Part shown: in pieces, positions 16,726 to 24,171 of the stretch
Layout of the letters: each line of letters starts with the position of its first letter
Numbering within the stretch: the first letter of the stretch is position 1
Origin: CAYYDH01 sp964470615
GTDB taxonomy: Bacteria; Patescibacteriota; Minisyncoccia; Minisyncoccales; GWA2-38-27
DNA length: 27,536 nucleotides
NCBI GenBank assembly: GCA_964470615.1
Contig: CAYYDH010000004.1
Location: forward strand, 1 to 27,536
Direction: 5' to 3'
Notes under the pieces: model-generated
Databases searched by the model: none
What the model was told of the DNA's origin: nothing
Seen by the model: only the letters and a program-made list of their open reading frames with translations
Translations under genes and position numbers: made by a program

Positions 16726-17284
16726 CTTTAATATAGTGCTAGCTGGAGTCGGTGGTCAGGGACTAATAACCTTAACCAAGATTATTGCTGAAGCAGCTAA
16801 AGCCGAAGCGTTAGAAGCAAGAACATCTGAGTTGCACGGGCTTTCTCAGCGAGGCGGAAGTGTGGAAACGCATATTCGGTTTGGAAAAAAAGTTTGGTCG
16901 CCGTTGGTAGCGCCTAGTTCAGCAGACCTGATTTTAAGCCTGGAAATCCAGGAGGTTTTGAGAGTGTTTGCTTATGCTGATAAAGACACAGCTTTTCTTG
17001 TAAACAGAAAGTATATCCCTTTTGAAAACGGCTTGACGGAAAAGGAGGCAGTTGAGAAGATGAAAGAACTTGTAAGGGGAGAAAGCTATTTGGTTTCTGC
17101 TTCGGATATCTGTCAGAAGCAGTTGCAAGTTGAAGTAGTAAGTGGTATTTATCTTTTAGGGTACGCAGTTTTCAAAAAGCTGATTCCCTTAAAGCCGGAA
17201 TCAATGCTAAAAGGTATAGAAAAGATTATTTCGCAAAAATACTTAGAGTTGAACAAAAAAGCCTTTGAGCTGGCAAAAAAATGA
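16706..17284 (+). CDS. iorB: Indolepyruvate:ferredoxin oxidoreductase beta subunit
   Basis: The gamma-domain subunit that partners IorA. It has the family signature NIVLAGVGGQGLITLTKIIAEAA near its N terminus, then the SELHGLSQRGGSVETHIRFG stretch and SADLILSLEIQEVLR. I chose ATG 16706 (192 residues, 20-base overlap with iorA); a TTG at 16691 would add five residues without a better ribosome site. The pair iorA-iorB is intact in order and spacing, so the complex is probably made, although the ferredoxin clusters of IorA are missing. Its TGA overlaps the next ATG by four bases. Confidence 0.93.
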   Translation: MPKKTNNFNIVLAGVGGQGLITLTKIIAEAAKAEALEARTSELHGLSQRGGSVETHIRFGKKVWSPLVAPSSADLILSLEIQEVLRVFAYADKDTAFLVNRKYIPFENGLTEKEAVEKMKELVRGESYLVSASDICQKQLQVEVVSGIYLLGYAVFKKLIPLKPESMLKGIEKIISQKYLELNKKAFELAKK

Positions 17285-18036
17285 TAAAGAAGGCAGTGAT
17301 TGCAGCAGCAGGGCAGGGAACCCGAATGCTGCATCTGACAAAAAACAAATCAAAGCACTTGATAAAGGTTAATAACAAACCTTTTTTGGCATATGTTTTA
17401 GACAATCTCTTTAAGGCCGGCTACAGGGAAATAATATTGGTTTGTGGGTATAAAGAGGAGCTGATTAAAGATTTTGCGAAGAATTATTTACCGCCGATCA
17501 ATTGCGAGTTTAAAATAAGGCTTATAAGCCAGTTTGACAGGCTAGGTCCCAAAGAGAAGATATACGGCACTGCTTGTCCTTTGATGTGCATTAAGGAAGA
17601 AGTTGGGAACGATGATTTTTTGTTTATTTGCGGAGATAATCTTTACTCTGTGAAAGATTTGCAGGAGATGGCAAAAACCGATAATTATAGTTATGTCGCA
17701 GGATTAATTCATGAAAACCCGGAAAAATACGGCGTTATTATCACCGACGATGGCTTTTTAAAGGAAATAAAGGAAAAACCGAAAAAGTATGTCGGGAATC
17801 TAATAAACACAGGAATGTATAAGTTCACCTCGGCTGTTTTTGACAAACTGCCGAAAATTAAAAAATCTTCCCGAGGGGAATACGAAATCACGGACGTTGT
17901 CACGCTTTTAGCAAAAGAAAAAAAGGTAAAGGTGATAAGAATCGACGACCACTGGCTGGATTTTGGCAGCCCCGGAGATATTATAAGGCTCTCTCGGTTT
18001 CTTAAAAATGAAAATAATAAAAATTTCAAAGGATAA
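17281..18036 (+). CDS. Sugar-phosphate nucleotidyltransferase (RmlA/GlmU N-terminal type)
   Basis: A 251-residue single-domain nucleotidyltransferase. The nucleotide loop is AAAGQGTRM (residues 8-16), followed by KNKSKHLIKVNNKPFLAYVLDNLFKAGY; the usual Pro-Lys of this signature is Ser-Lys here (24-25). Also seen are a metal-binding GD (118-119, in FLFICGDN), a product-side INTGMYKF segment and HWLDFGSPGDI near the end. There is no left-handed beta-helix acetyltransferase domain, so it is not full GlmU. It likely activates a hexose-1-phosphate with UTP or dTTP for envelope glycans, possibly serving the operon's glycosyltransferase. Its 3' end overlaps the next gene by 29 bases. Confidence 0.88.
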   Translation: MIKKAVIAAAGQGTRMLHLTKNKSKHLIKVNNKPFLAYVLDNLFKAGYREIILVCGYKEELIKDFAKNYLPPINCEFKIRLISQFDRLGPKEKIYGTACPLMCIKEEVGNDDFLFICGDNLYSVKDLQEMAKTDNYSYVAGLIHENPEKYGVIITDDGFLKEIKEKPKKYVGNLINTGMYKFTSAVFDKLPKIKKSSRGEYEITDVVTLLAKEKKVKVIRIDDHWLDFGSPGDIIRLSRFLKNENNKNFKG

Positions 18037-18601
18037 CTTTAGAAAGACAGCAAGGCAGGCAATAGATTCTATAAACAAAGGAGAAGTCATCGTTTGTCCG
18101 ACAGACACTGTTTATGGATTGCTTTGCGATGCCACCAATAAAGAGGCCGTAGAGAGGGCTTTTGAGATAAAAAAAAGAGATAAAAGCAAGAAATTCCCTA
18201 TTTTCATAAAAAATATTGAGGCTGTTAAAGAGATTGCTTTTCTTGATGAAAAGCAAGAAAGGATTTTAGGGAATCAGTGGCCCGGGAAAGTAACTTTTAT
18301 CCTGAACGGGAAAGATAAAAGAATAAGTTTTTTGTTCGCTGCTGACCAAACGATTGCCTTAAGAATTCCGAGGTACAGGCTGGTTAACAAGATACTAGAA
18401 AAAGTAAGCAGACCCCTTGTCGGGACATCAGCAAACGTTTCAGGAAAACCTGCCCCGACTAAAATAAGAGAAGTTATTAATTGTTTTGAAGATGAAAAGA
18501 GCCAGCCGGATTTGATAATTAATGCTGGAAATCTGCCAGAGAATAGGCCCTCAAAGATAATAGATATAACAAAAGATAAAACAAAGATTTTGAGACCATG
18601 A
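18008..18601 (+). CDS. L-threonylcarbamoyladenylate synthase (TsaC/YwlC/YrdC family)
   Basis: Makes threonylcarbamoyl-AMP from threonine, bicarbonate and ATP, the first step of the t6A37 modification of tRNAs reading ANN codons. The 197-residue protein has CPTDTVYGLLCDA (30-42), the basic motif KKRDKSKKFP (55-64), WPGKVTFIL (91-99), ALRIPRY and SANVSG (141-146). The C-terminal Sua5 domain is absent, so it is of the short TsaC/YrdC type. The partner proteins TsaB, TsaD and TsaE are not in this window. The start lies inside the end of the preceding gene, and the stop overlaps glyA by four bases. Confidence 0.92.
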   Translation: MKIIKISKDNFRKTARQAIDSINKGEVIVCPTDTVYGLLCDATNKEAVERAFEIKKRDKSKKFPIFIKNIEAVKEIAFLDEKQERILGNQWPGKVTFILNGKDKRISFLFAADQTIALRIPRYRLVNKILEKVSRPLVGTSANVSGKPAPTKIREVINCFEDEKSQPDLIINAGNLPENRPSKIIDITKDKTKILRP

Positions 18602-19842
18602 AACTCAAAAAAACTGATTCACAGGTCGCTAAATTAATTGATTTGGAAACAGAACGTCAGAAAACTTCTCTTGAGATGATTCCTTCGGAAAATCATACGA
18701 CTTCGGCCGTTCGAGAAGCTTTGGGTTCTATAATGACTGACAAATACGCCGAAGGATATCCTGGGAAAAGGTATTACGCCGGTTTGGAGTACTATGACCG
18801 GTTGGAAATGCTTTGTCAGGAAAGAGTCAAGAAATTATTTAAAGTTCCCTTTGCTAATGTTCAACCTTATTCTGGATCTCCGGCCAACCAGGCCGTCTAT
18901 TTTGCTTTATGCAGACCAGGAGAAAACGTGATGGGCATGAACTTGAGTCACGGCGGGCATTTAACGCATGGCTGGAAGGTGAATTTTTCTGGGTCGTTTT
19001 TCAATTCTTTTCAATACGGCGTTGATGAGAAAAGCCATCGATTTGATTACGATGAGATTAAAAAATTGGCTGGGAAAGTAAAGCCTAAGATTATTTGGGT
19101 TGGAGCTACGGCCTACCCTCGTGTCTTTGATTGGGAGAAGTTTTCTAAAATTGCTGACTCTGTTGGCGCCTATTTGGCAGCTGATATCGCTCATATAGCA
19201 GGCTTAGTGGTAGCCGGCGCACATCCCAGTCCTGCTCCTTTTGTTCATATTATTACCACTACGACTCATAAAACGCTGAGAGGACCTAGGGGAGGATTGA
19301 TTATGGTGACGGAAAAGGGTTTGAAGAAAGACCCAGAGCTCGGGAAGAAAATAGACAAAGCTGTGTTCCCTGGCTTGCAGGGTGGTCCGCACATGCACCA
19401 GATTGCTGCCATTGCCGTTTGTCTTAAGGAAGCATCAGATCCGGCATTTAAAAAGTATGCTCAGCAGATTGTAAAGAACGCCAAGGCTTTAGCTAACGGG
19501 CTTGTGAGTAACGGCTTTAAATTGGTTACTGGCGGTACGGACAACCATCTTATCTTAATTGATTTGCGGAATAAAAATATTTCAGGCAAAGAAGCTCAGT
19601 TGAGACTGGAAAGGGCAGGTATTACGATAAACAAGAATGCTATTCCTTTTGATCCTAACCCTCCTTTTAATCCCTCCGGAATAAGAATGGGCACGCCGGC
19701 AATAACCACCAGAGGAATGAAAGAAAAAGAAATGAAAAGAATTGCTGGATGGATTGATGAGGTAATAACAAGTGAAAAATCTGTTCTGCGAGTAAGAAAA
19801 GAGATAAAAAACTTCTGTAAAAAGTTTCCCTTACCAAAATAA
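18598..19842 (+). CDS. glyA: Serine hydroxymethyltransferase
   Basis: PLP enzyme that interconverts serine and glycine while moving a one-carbon unit to tetrahydrofolate. The 414-residue sequence is canonical: ETERQKTSLEMIPSENHTT (18-36), YAEGYPGKRYYAG, QPYSGSPANQAVYFAL, ADIAHIAGLVVAG, and the PLP-lysine motif TTTTHKTLRGPRGG with Lys225. GGPHMHQIAA and the C-terminal GIRMGTPAITTRGM are also present. It is directly followed by folD (TAATG, one-base overlap), which acts on the same folate product, so the pair forms a one-carbon module. Confidence 0.97.
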   Translation: MKLKKTDSQVAKLIDLETERQKTSLEMIPSENHTTSAVREALGSIMTDKYAEGYPGKRYYAGLEYYDRLEMLCQERVKKLFKVPFANVQPYSGSPANQAVYFALCRPGENVMGMNLSHGGHLTHGWKVNFSGSFFNSFQYGVDEKSHRFDYDEIKKLAGKVKPKIIWVGATAYPRVFDWEKFSKIADSVGAYLAADIAHIAGLVVAGAHPSPAPFVHIITTTTHKTLRGPRGGLIMVTEKGLKKDPELGKKIDKAVFPGLQGGPHMHQIAAIAVCLKEASDPAFKKYAQQIVKNAKALANGLVSNGFKLVTGGTDNHLILIDLRNKNISGKEAQLRLERAGITINKNAIPFDPNPPFNPSGIRMGTPAITTRGMKEKEMKRIAGWIDEVITSEKSVLRVRKEIKNFCKKFPLPK

Positions 19843-20663
19843 TGGAACTTCTTGAAGGAAAGAAAATAGCAAAAGACATATTGAGGGGACTAGAAAAAGA
19901 AGCTAGAGGCAGGAACTTAAAGCTGGTTATTGTTTTGGTTGGAGAAGACCCGGCTTCTTTGATTTTTGTGAAGGAGAAAGAAAGGGCTTGTAAGAAAATA
20001 GGAATTGGTTTTGAGCTGTTTAAGTTTTCTTCGGATATTAAACAAGATGAGCTGGAGAAAAAGATAAGAGAAATTGCCAGAAAAGAGGATACATCTGGTT
20101 TGGTAGTCCAACTGCCCCTGCCCAAAAGTCTTAATGCGCAGAATATTCTTGATATTATTCCTGCAGGAAAAGATGTCGATGTCCTTTCTCAAGGCTTTTT
20201 TGAGGAGTTCAAAGCTGGCAATTCATTAATTTTGCCGCCAGTTGTGGCAGCAATTGATTGTCTTTTGCGAGAATACGAGATTGATATAAAAGATAAAAAA
20301 ATAGTTTTGGTCGGACTAGGAAGAGTAGTCGGACTTCCATTATCTGTTTGGCTTTCGCAGAAAGGAATTAAGTTTGAAGTAGTTGAGAAGTTAACTGAGA
20401 ACCCGGAATTAGTTTTACAAAAAGCACAGGTTATAATCTCAGGAGTAGGTAAGCCGGAATTGATTAAAGGAGAAGCCATAAGAGAAGGAGCAATAGTAAT
20501 TGATGCTGCTACCGTTTTGAGCAAAGGCCAGCTGGTTGGTGATATTGACCTTGAGAGCGTTTCAAAAAAGGCAGAATTCTTAGCGCCTGTTCCCGGGGGC
20601 GTAGGACCCTTAACCGTTGCCTATTTATTGGATAACCTCGTTAAGATTAATAAAAGAACATAG
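19842..20663 (+). CDS. folD: FolD-like methylenetetrahydrofolate dehydrogenase/cyclohydrolase, divergent
   Basis: Expected to convert 5,10-methylene-THF to 10-formyl-THF, using the product of GlyA next door. The 273-residue protein keeps the overall FolD layout, the catalytic Lys46, VVQLPLP (88-94), DVD (111-113) and PVPGGVGPLT (249-258). Several usual positions are changed: the tyrosine of the SxxYVxxK motif is Phe42, DVDGFHP reads DVDVLSQ, PCTP reads PPVV (132-135), the nucleotide-site GRSxxVGxP reads GLGRVVGLP, and the GIN after VID is AAT. The fold is secure, but the cofactor preference and the cyclohydrolase step are in doubt. Confidence 0.9.
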   Translation: MELLEGKKIAKDILRGLEKEARGRNLKLVIVLVGEDPASLIFVKEKERACKKIGIGFELFKFSSDIKQDELEKKIREIARKEDTSGLVVQLPLPKSLNAQNILDIIPAGKDVDVLSQGFFEEFKAGNSLILPPVVAAIDCLLREYEIDIKDKKIVLVGLGRVVGLPLSVWLSQKGIKFEVVEKLTENPELVLQKAQVIISGVGKPELIKGEAIREGAIVIDAATVLSKGQLVGDIDLESVSKKAEFLAPVPGGVGPLTVAYLLDNLVKINKRT

Positions 20664-20665
20664 CT

Positions 20666-21175
20666 ATGGATTGGTTTTTGTTCAGCCAAATAAATCAATG
20701 TGCTGGTAAGTGGTCTGCCCTAGACGGCTTGGCAATATTCTTTGCCAGATATTTTGAATATTTCTTACTTTTCTTTTTGCTTTTGTTTTTGCTTAAAAAC
20801 CTTAAGAAGTTTTGGCCAATGGTTTTGACAGCCGTTGTTGCCGCTATTGTCTCTCGTTTTTTCATAGCTAACATAATTCGTTGGATTTGGTTTAGGCCAA
20901 GGCCGTTTGTTGACAACTATGTAAATATGCTTTTTAGTCATTCTAATGAGGCCTCTTTCCCTTCAGGTCACGCCACCTTTTATTTCGCTTTGGCTACGGT
21001 TGTTTTTCTTTGGAATAAAAAAGCTGGAGCTTGGTTCCTTTTTGGCGCGTTCCTGATTTGTTTAGGCCGCGTATTCGTGGGTATTCATTGGCCGTCGGAT
21101 ATATTAGTTGGGGCCTTGATTGGCGTTATTGTCGGCTGGGTTTTGAATAAAATATCTAAAAAGCTTCTAAGATAA
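20666..21175 (+). CDS. PAP2 family membrane phosphatase
   Basis: A 169-residue integral membrane phosphatase of the type-2 phosphatidic acid phosphatase superfamily. The three signature blocks are intact: Arg72-x6-Arg79-Pro80 (Arg replaces the usual Lys), PSGH at 99-102, and GR-x5-H-x3-D with Arg135, His141 and Asp145. About five hydrophobic segments surround them. Likely substrates are undecaprenyl diphosphate or other lipid phosphates; a BacA/UppP-like recycling role would fit the operon's glycosyltransferase and nucleotidyltransferase, but this is inference. It is the last gene of the long operon, 2 bases after the folD stop, and is followed by a terminator. Confidence 0.9.
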   Translation: MDWFLFSQINQCAGKWSALDGLAIFFARYFEYFLLFFLLLFLLKNLKKFWPMVLTAVVAAIVSRFFIANIIRWIWFRPRPFVDNYVNMLFSHSNEASFPSGHATFYFALATVVFLWNKKAGAWFLFGAFLICLGRVFVGIHWPSDILVGALIGVIVGWVLNKISKKLLR

Positions 21176-21192
21176 AAAAGATCGGCAGAATA

Positions 21193-21221
21193 AAAAACAG
21201 AGGATTGCCTCTGTTTTTTTT
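21193..21221. terminator. Two-way Rho-independent terminator (PAP2 operon and tRNA-Leu)
   Basis: AAAAACAGAGG (21193-21203) and CCTCTGTTTTT (21208-21218) form an 11-bp stem with loop ATTG. A T-run follows on the + strand, and an equivalent T-run follows on the - strand because the left arm is preceded by A residues. It can end the 13-gene operon from the left and the tRNA-Leu transcript from the right, where it begins directly after the tRNA 3' end. Confidence 0.9.
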
Positions 21222-21222
21222 G

Positions 21223-21306
21223 TGCCTGAGGTGGGAGTTGAACCCACAAGAGCGTAAGCTCATACGATTTTGAGTCGTACGCGTATCCCAATTCCGCCAC
21301 TCAGGC
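21223..21306 (-). tRNA. tRNA-Leu, anticodon CAA
   Basis: An 84-base class II tRNA on the minus strand. The acceptor stem GCCTGAG pairs with CTCAGGC, followed by discriminator A, as expected for leucine. The anticodon stem TACGA/TCGTA holds the loop CTCAAAA with anticodon CAA (21270-21272), which reads UUG. The long variable arm GAGC/GCTC and the T-arm GTGGG-TTCAACT-CCCAC are intact. The 3' CCA is not encoded and must be added by a nucleotidyltransferase. It lies 13 bases after the topA stop on the same strand, so it may be processed from a topA transcript. Confidence 0.96.
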
Positions 21307-21319
21307 AGATTCGTATTTT

Positions 21320-23356
21320 TTATTCTGCCACCTTTTTATTACTTTCGCAATCCTTATTCGAGCATTTCTTTTGCTTTTTTCTTGTCTCCGCCATTAGAGA
21401 ACCGCAAACAGGGCATTTCTCGTCTAGGGGTTTGTCCCATAAAGCAAAGTCGCATTTTGGGAATTGGTTGCAGCCATAGAAGATTTTCTTGGTCTTGGTG
21501 CGTTTAGCAACAATTTCTCCTGTTTGACACTTCGGGCATTTGATACCCAGCGTTTTAGATTCCAGGGGTTCTGTATAGCGGCATTTGGGGAAAGCGGAGC
21601 AGGCGTAGAATTCGCCGAATCGGCCAAGGCGCTGTACTAAGGGCGCGCTGCAGTTAGGGCAGATTTTGTCAGTGGGCTTTTCCGTGAACTTTTTTTTGGA
21701 AACCTTTTTGTATTTTTTAGAAAGATTTTTTTCAAAAGGCGAGTAAAAGTCCTGGCAGGTTTTAACCCAGCTGTCTTTGCCTTCAGCTATCTCATCCAAC
21801 TCTTCCTCCATTTTGGCGGTAAACTGGATATCAACTATTTCCGGGAAATGTTCAACTAAAATATCATTGACCACAATGCCGATTTCTGTCGGCCGGAAGC
21901 GCTTTTCTTCATTTTTTTCAATATAGTTTCTTGCTTGGATTGTGGCAAGAGTGGGAGCATAGGTAGATGGCCGGCCAATGCCGTTTTCCTCCAATGTTTT
22001 TATCAGGGTTGCTTCGTTGAAGCGGGCCGGAGGTTGGGTGAAATGCTGGTTGGGCATGAGTTTTATTAACTCCAAGGCCTCATCTTTTTCCAGTGTTGGC
22101 AATTCATTTTCAGAGAATTTCATCGGGTAAACCTTAAGGAAGCCAGGAAACTTCATGACTTGGCCGTTGGCTCGGAAAGTGTATTTTTTAGCTGAAATAT
22201 CAACGGTAGTCGCGTCAAAGACAGCTTGGGCCATTTGGCAGGCAACAAACCTGCGCCAAATCAGTTCATACAGGCGCTTGGAGCGTGGATCTAACTTTTC
22301 CTGGAAAGATTCAGGAGTGTTGTCAGCATAAGTAGGCCTGATGGCTTCGTGGGCTTCTTGGGCTCGGCCCTTTGATTTGTATTGCCTAGGAAATCCGGCC
22401 CAGTAGTTTTTACCAAGAGTCTCCTCAATATATTTTTTAGCAGAAAATAATGATTGTTCAGAAAGATTCACCGAGTCGGTTCGATGATAGGTGATGAAGC
22501 CTTGTTCATAAAGGTGTTGGGCAATGCTCATTGTGGCTCGAGCTGGAAGGCGGAACCTTTTCCAAGCTTCTTGCTGAAGGGTGCTGGTGGTAAAAGGAGG
22601 AAGGGGGTTTTTCTTCACCTCTTTTCTCTCAATGTTTTGGACTACATATTCAGCGTTATCCAAATCTTTGATAATCTTGTTTGCCCTCCTTTCGTTCTTA
22701 ATTTCCAATTTTTCTATTACTTTATCCTTTTTTTTAAAAAGCTGAGCAATGAATTCTTTTCCATCGACCAGCTTTTTTAGAGATGCTTCAATTGACCAAT
22801 ATTCCTGCGGTTTGAACTTCTGAATTTCTCTTTCTCTTTCCACAACCAACCTGACAGCAGCCGATTGGACTCGGCCGGCTGACAGTCCCCTGGCAACTTT
22901 TTTCCAAAGGAAAGGAGATATCTTATAGCCGACGATTCTGTCCAAGATTCTTCTGGCCTGTTGAGCGTTGACCAGGTTCATGTCTATTTTTCTTGGATTT
23001 TTCAACGCTTCTTGAATAGCAGTCTTTGTTATTTCATGGAAGACAATCCGTTTGGGCTCACTTATTTTTAATGCTTCTGATAAATGCCAGGCAATTGATT
23101 CGCCTTCACGGTCTTCGTCAGTAGCCAGTATTACGTTGTCAGCTTTAGCTAACTCCTTTTTGAGAATAGAGATGGTTTTCCTGGCTTTCAAGGGGATAAT
23201 ATATCTTGGCTCAAAGTTATTTTCCACATCCACGCCCAGTTCATTCTTGGGTAAATCTCTTACGTGACCGAAAGACGAACTGATTTTATATTCGGTTCCT
23301 AGAAACTTTTGGATTGTTTTTGCTTTCGTCGGGCTCTCGACTATTATTAATTGCAT
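21320..23356 (-). CDS. topA: DNA topoisomerase I (type IA)
   Basis: Relaxes negative supercoils by single-strand passage. The 678-residue protein has the Toprim domain with Glu7 (IIVESPTKAKTI) and the TDEDREGE acidic cluster (79-86), GRVQSAAVRLVVEREREI (161-178), and the active-site tyrosine Tyr290 in GFITYHRTDS (the usual Met is His291). ENGIGRPSTYAPT follows later. The C terminus carries three four-cysteine zinc ribbons (beginning at KICPNC, IKCPKC and EKCPVC). It is 17 bases downstream of dprA, an order (dprA-topA) common in bacteria, and the stop lies 13 bases from tRNA-Leu. Confidence 0.97.
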   Translation of the reverse strand: MQLIIVESPTKAKTIQKFLGTEYKISSSFGHVRDLPKNELGVDVENNFEPRYIIPLKARKTISILKKELAKADNVILATDEDREGESIAWHLSEALKISEPKRIVFHEITKTAIQEALKNPRKIDMNLVNAQQARRILDRIVGYKISPFLWKKVARGLSAGRVQSAAVRLVVEREREIQKFKPQEYWSIEASLKKLVDGKEFIAQLFKKKDKVIEKLEIKNERRANKIIKDLDNAEYVVQNIERKEVKKNPLPPFTTSTLQQEAWKRFRLPARATMSIAQHLYEQGFITYHRTDSVNLSEQSLFSAKKYIEETLGKNYWAGFPRQYKSKGRAQEAHEAIRPTYADNTPESFQEKLDPRSKRLYELIWRRFVACQMAQAVFDATTVDISAKKYTFRANGQVMKFPGFLKVYPMKFSENELPTLEKDEALELIKLMPNQHFTQPPARFNEATLIKTLEENGIGRPSTYAPTLATIQARNYIEKNEEKRFRPTEIGIVVNDILVEHFPEIVDIQFTAKMEEELDEIAEGKDSWVKTCQDFYSPFEKNLSKKYKKVSKKKFTEKPTDKICPNCSAPLVQRLGRFGEFYACSAFPKCRYTEPLESKTLGIKCPKCQTGEIVAKRTKTKKIFYGCNQFPKCDFALWDKPLDEKCPVCGSLMAETRKKQKKCSNKDCESNKKVAE

Positions 23357-23373
23357 TTTTTGAATATTTCTCT

Positions 23374-24039
23374 TTACCCAAGGGGCAGATTTAATTCTTG
23401 AAGAATATCGTTGGCTTCGTCAACTAACTTTGCTCCTTGTTTTATCAGCAGGTTAGTTCCTTTTGAAATTGGAGAATAAACAGAGCCTGGTATAGCAAAG
23501 ATTTTTCTTTTTTGCAAGAAGGCGTAGTTGGCAGTGATTAAGGAACCGCTTTTTTTCTTAGCTTCAATTACTAGAACGCCGACTGATAAGCCCGAGATTA
23601 TTCTGTTTCGCTGGGGAAAGGAAAATTGGGTTGCTTTTGTTCCGGGCGCGTACTCAGAAATGAGACAGCCGCCTTTTTCAATAATTTTGTGTGCCAACCA
23701 GATGTTTTCTTTAGGATAGATGCTTTTTTCATCCAAACCCGTTCCTAGAACCGCAATCGTCCTTTTATTATTCTTTATTGCAGCCGAGTGCGCGCAGGTA
23801 TCAATTCCGAAAGCCAAGCCGCTTACGATGGTTAATCCTGCTTCTGCCAAAGAGGCTGACATTTCTCGGGCAGCTTGTTTTCCATGCGAGGTGCACAATC
23901 TGGCTCCTACAATAGCCAAGCATAATTCTTCTGGCTTCATTTCTCCTTTATAGAAAAGAACTTTTGGAGGAGTCGGAATAGCTTTGAGAATTTTAGGATA
24001 TATTTTATCTAAAATAGAAATTTGCTGTATACCCTCCAT
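23374..24039 (-). CDS. dprA: DprA/Smf-like DNA processing protein, core domain only
   Basis: DprA loads RecA on single-stranded DNA taken up during natural transformation. This 221-residue protein has the Rossmann-like core: AIVGARLCTSHG (42-53), VSGLAFGIDTCAH (72-84), FPQRNRIISGLS (141-152), SGSLITANYA (164-173) and GTNLLIKQGA (194-203). Both usual flanking parts are missing: the N-terminal SAM-like helices and the C-terminal winged helix, leaving a protein much shorter than the typical 290-370 residues. The start is fixed by an extended -10 box only seven bases upstream. It heads the dprA-topA-tRNA group. Confidence 0.93.
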   Translation of the reverse strand: MEGIQQISILDKIYPKILKAIPTPPKVLFYKGEMKPEELCLAIVGARLCTSHGKQAAREMSASLAEAGLTIVSGLAFGIDTCAHSAAIKNNKRTIAVLGTGLDEKSIYPKENIWLAHKIIEKGGCLISEYAPGTKATQFSFPQRNRIISGLSVGVLVIEAKKKSGSLITANYAFLQKRKIFAIPGSVYSPISKGTNLLIKQGAKLVDEANDILQELNLPLG

Positions 24040-24046
24040 TTTATTA

Positions 24047-24055
24047 AATATATCA
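24047..24055 (-). promoter_or_regulatory. Extended -10 promoter giving a leaderless dprA mRNA
   Basis: Read on the minus strand this is TGATATATT (TGn plus TATATT). Only seven bases separate it from the dprA ATG, so transcription should begin at or next to the start codon. No clear -35 and no SD exist. Confidence 0.6.
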
Positions 24056-24132
24056 CAAAAAACAGAAAAGCATTAAAGTTATTGAAGTTTCCTTGATTTT
24101 TGGTAAGGTGGAAACGGACCTTTAACAATCCA

Positions 24133-24150
24133 AAGAGGGGTAAGAGGGGT
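24133..24150 (+). repeat. Tandem 9-bp repeat ahead of the hot-dog gene
   Basis: AAGAGGGGT occurs twice in perfect tandem (24133-24141, 24142-24150), ten bases before the SD. Its position in a 132-base divergent gap between dprA and the hot-dog gene makes a regulator or RNA-structure role possible. I found no convincing -35/-10 pair for this gene; TGATATAAG at 24154-24162 looks like a -10 but overlaps the SD. Confidence 0.5.
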
Positions 24151-24159
24151 CTTTGATAT

Positions 24160-24165
24160 AAGGAG
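24160..24165 (+). promoter_or_regulatory. Shine-Dalgarno site of the hot-dog gene
   Basis: AAGGAG lies 6 bases before ATG 24172, an ideal arrangement and one of only three strong SD sites in the window. It supports this start. Confidence 0.75.
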
Positions 24166-24171
24166 AAAACC

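Larger units (their letters stand above)
21184..21329. repeat. 14-bp perfect inverted repeat flanking tRNA-Leu
   Basis: GGCAGAATAAAAAA at 21184-21197 and its reverse complement TTTTTTATTCTGCC at 21316-21329 bracket the tRNA and the two-way terminator. The right copy includes the last codons and stop of topA; the left copy is just after the PAP2 gene and overlaps the terminator's A-run. A fold-back or past duplication could explain it. Confidence 0.7.

Noticed and set aside
19667..20125. Minus-strand 152-codon open frame across glyA/folD
   Set aside because: Antisense to two conserved genes, Ser/Phe-rich as expected from reverse reading of Lys/Glu-rich coding sequence.
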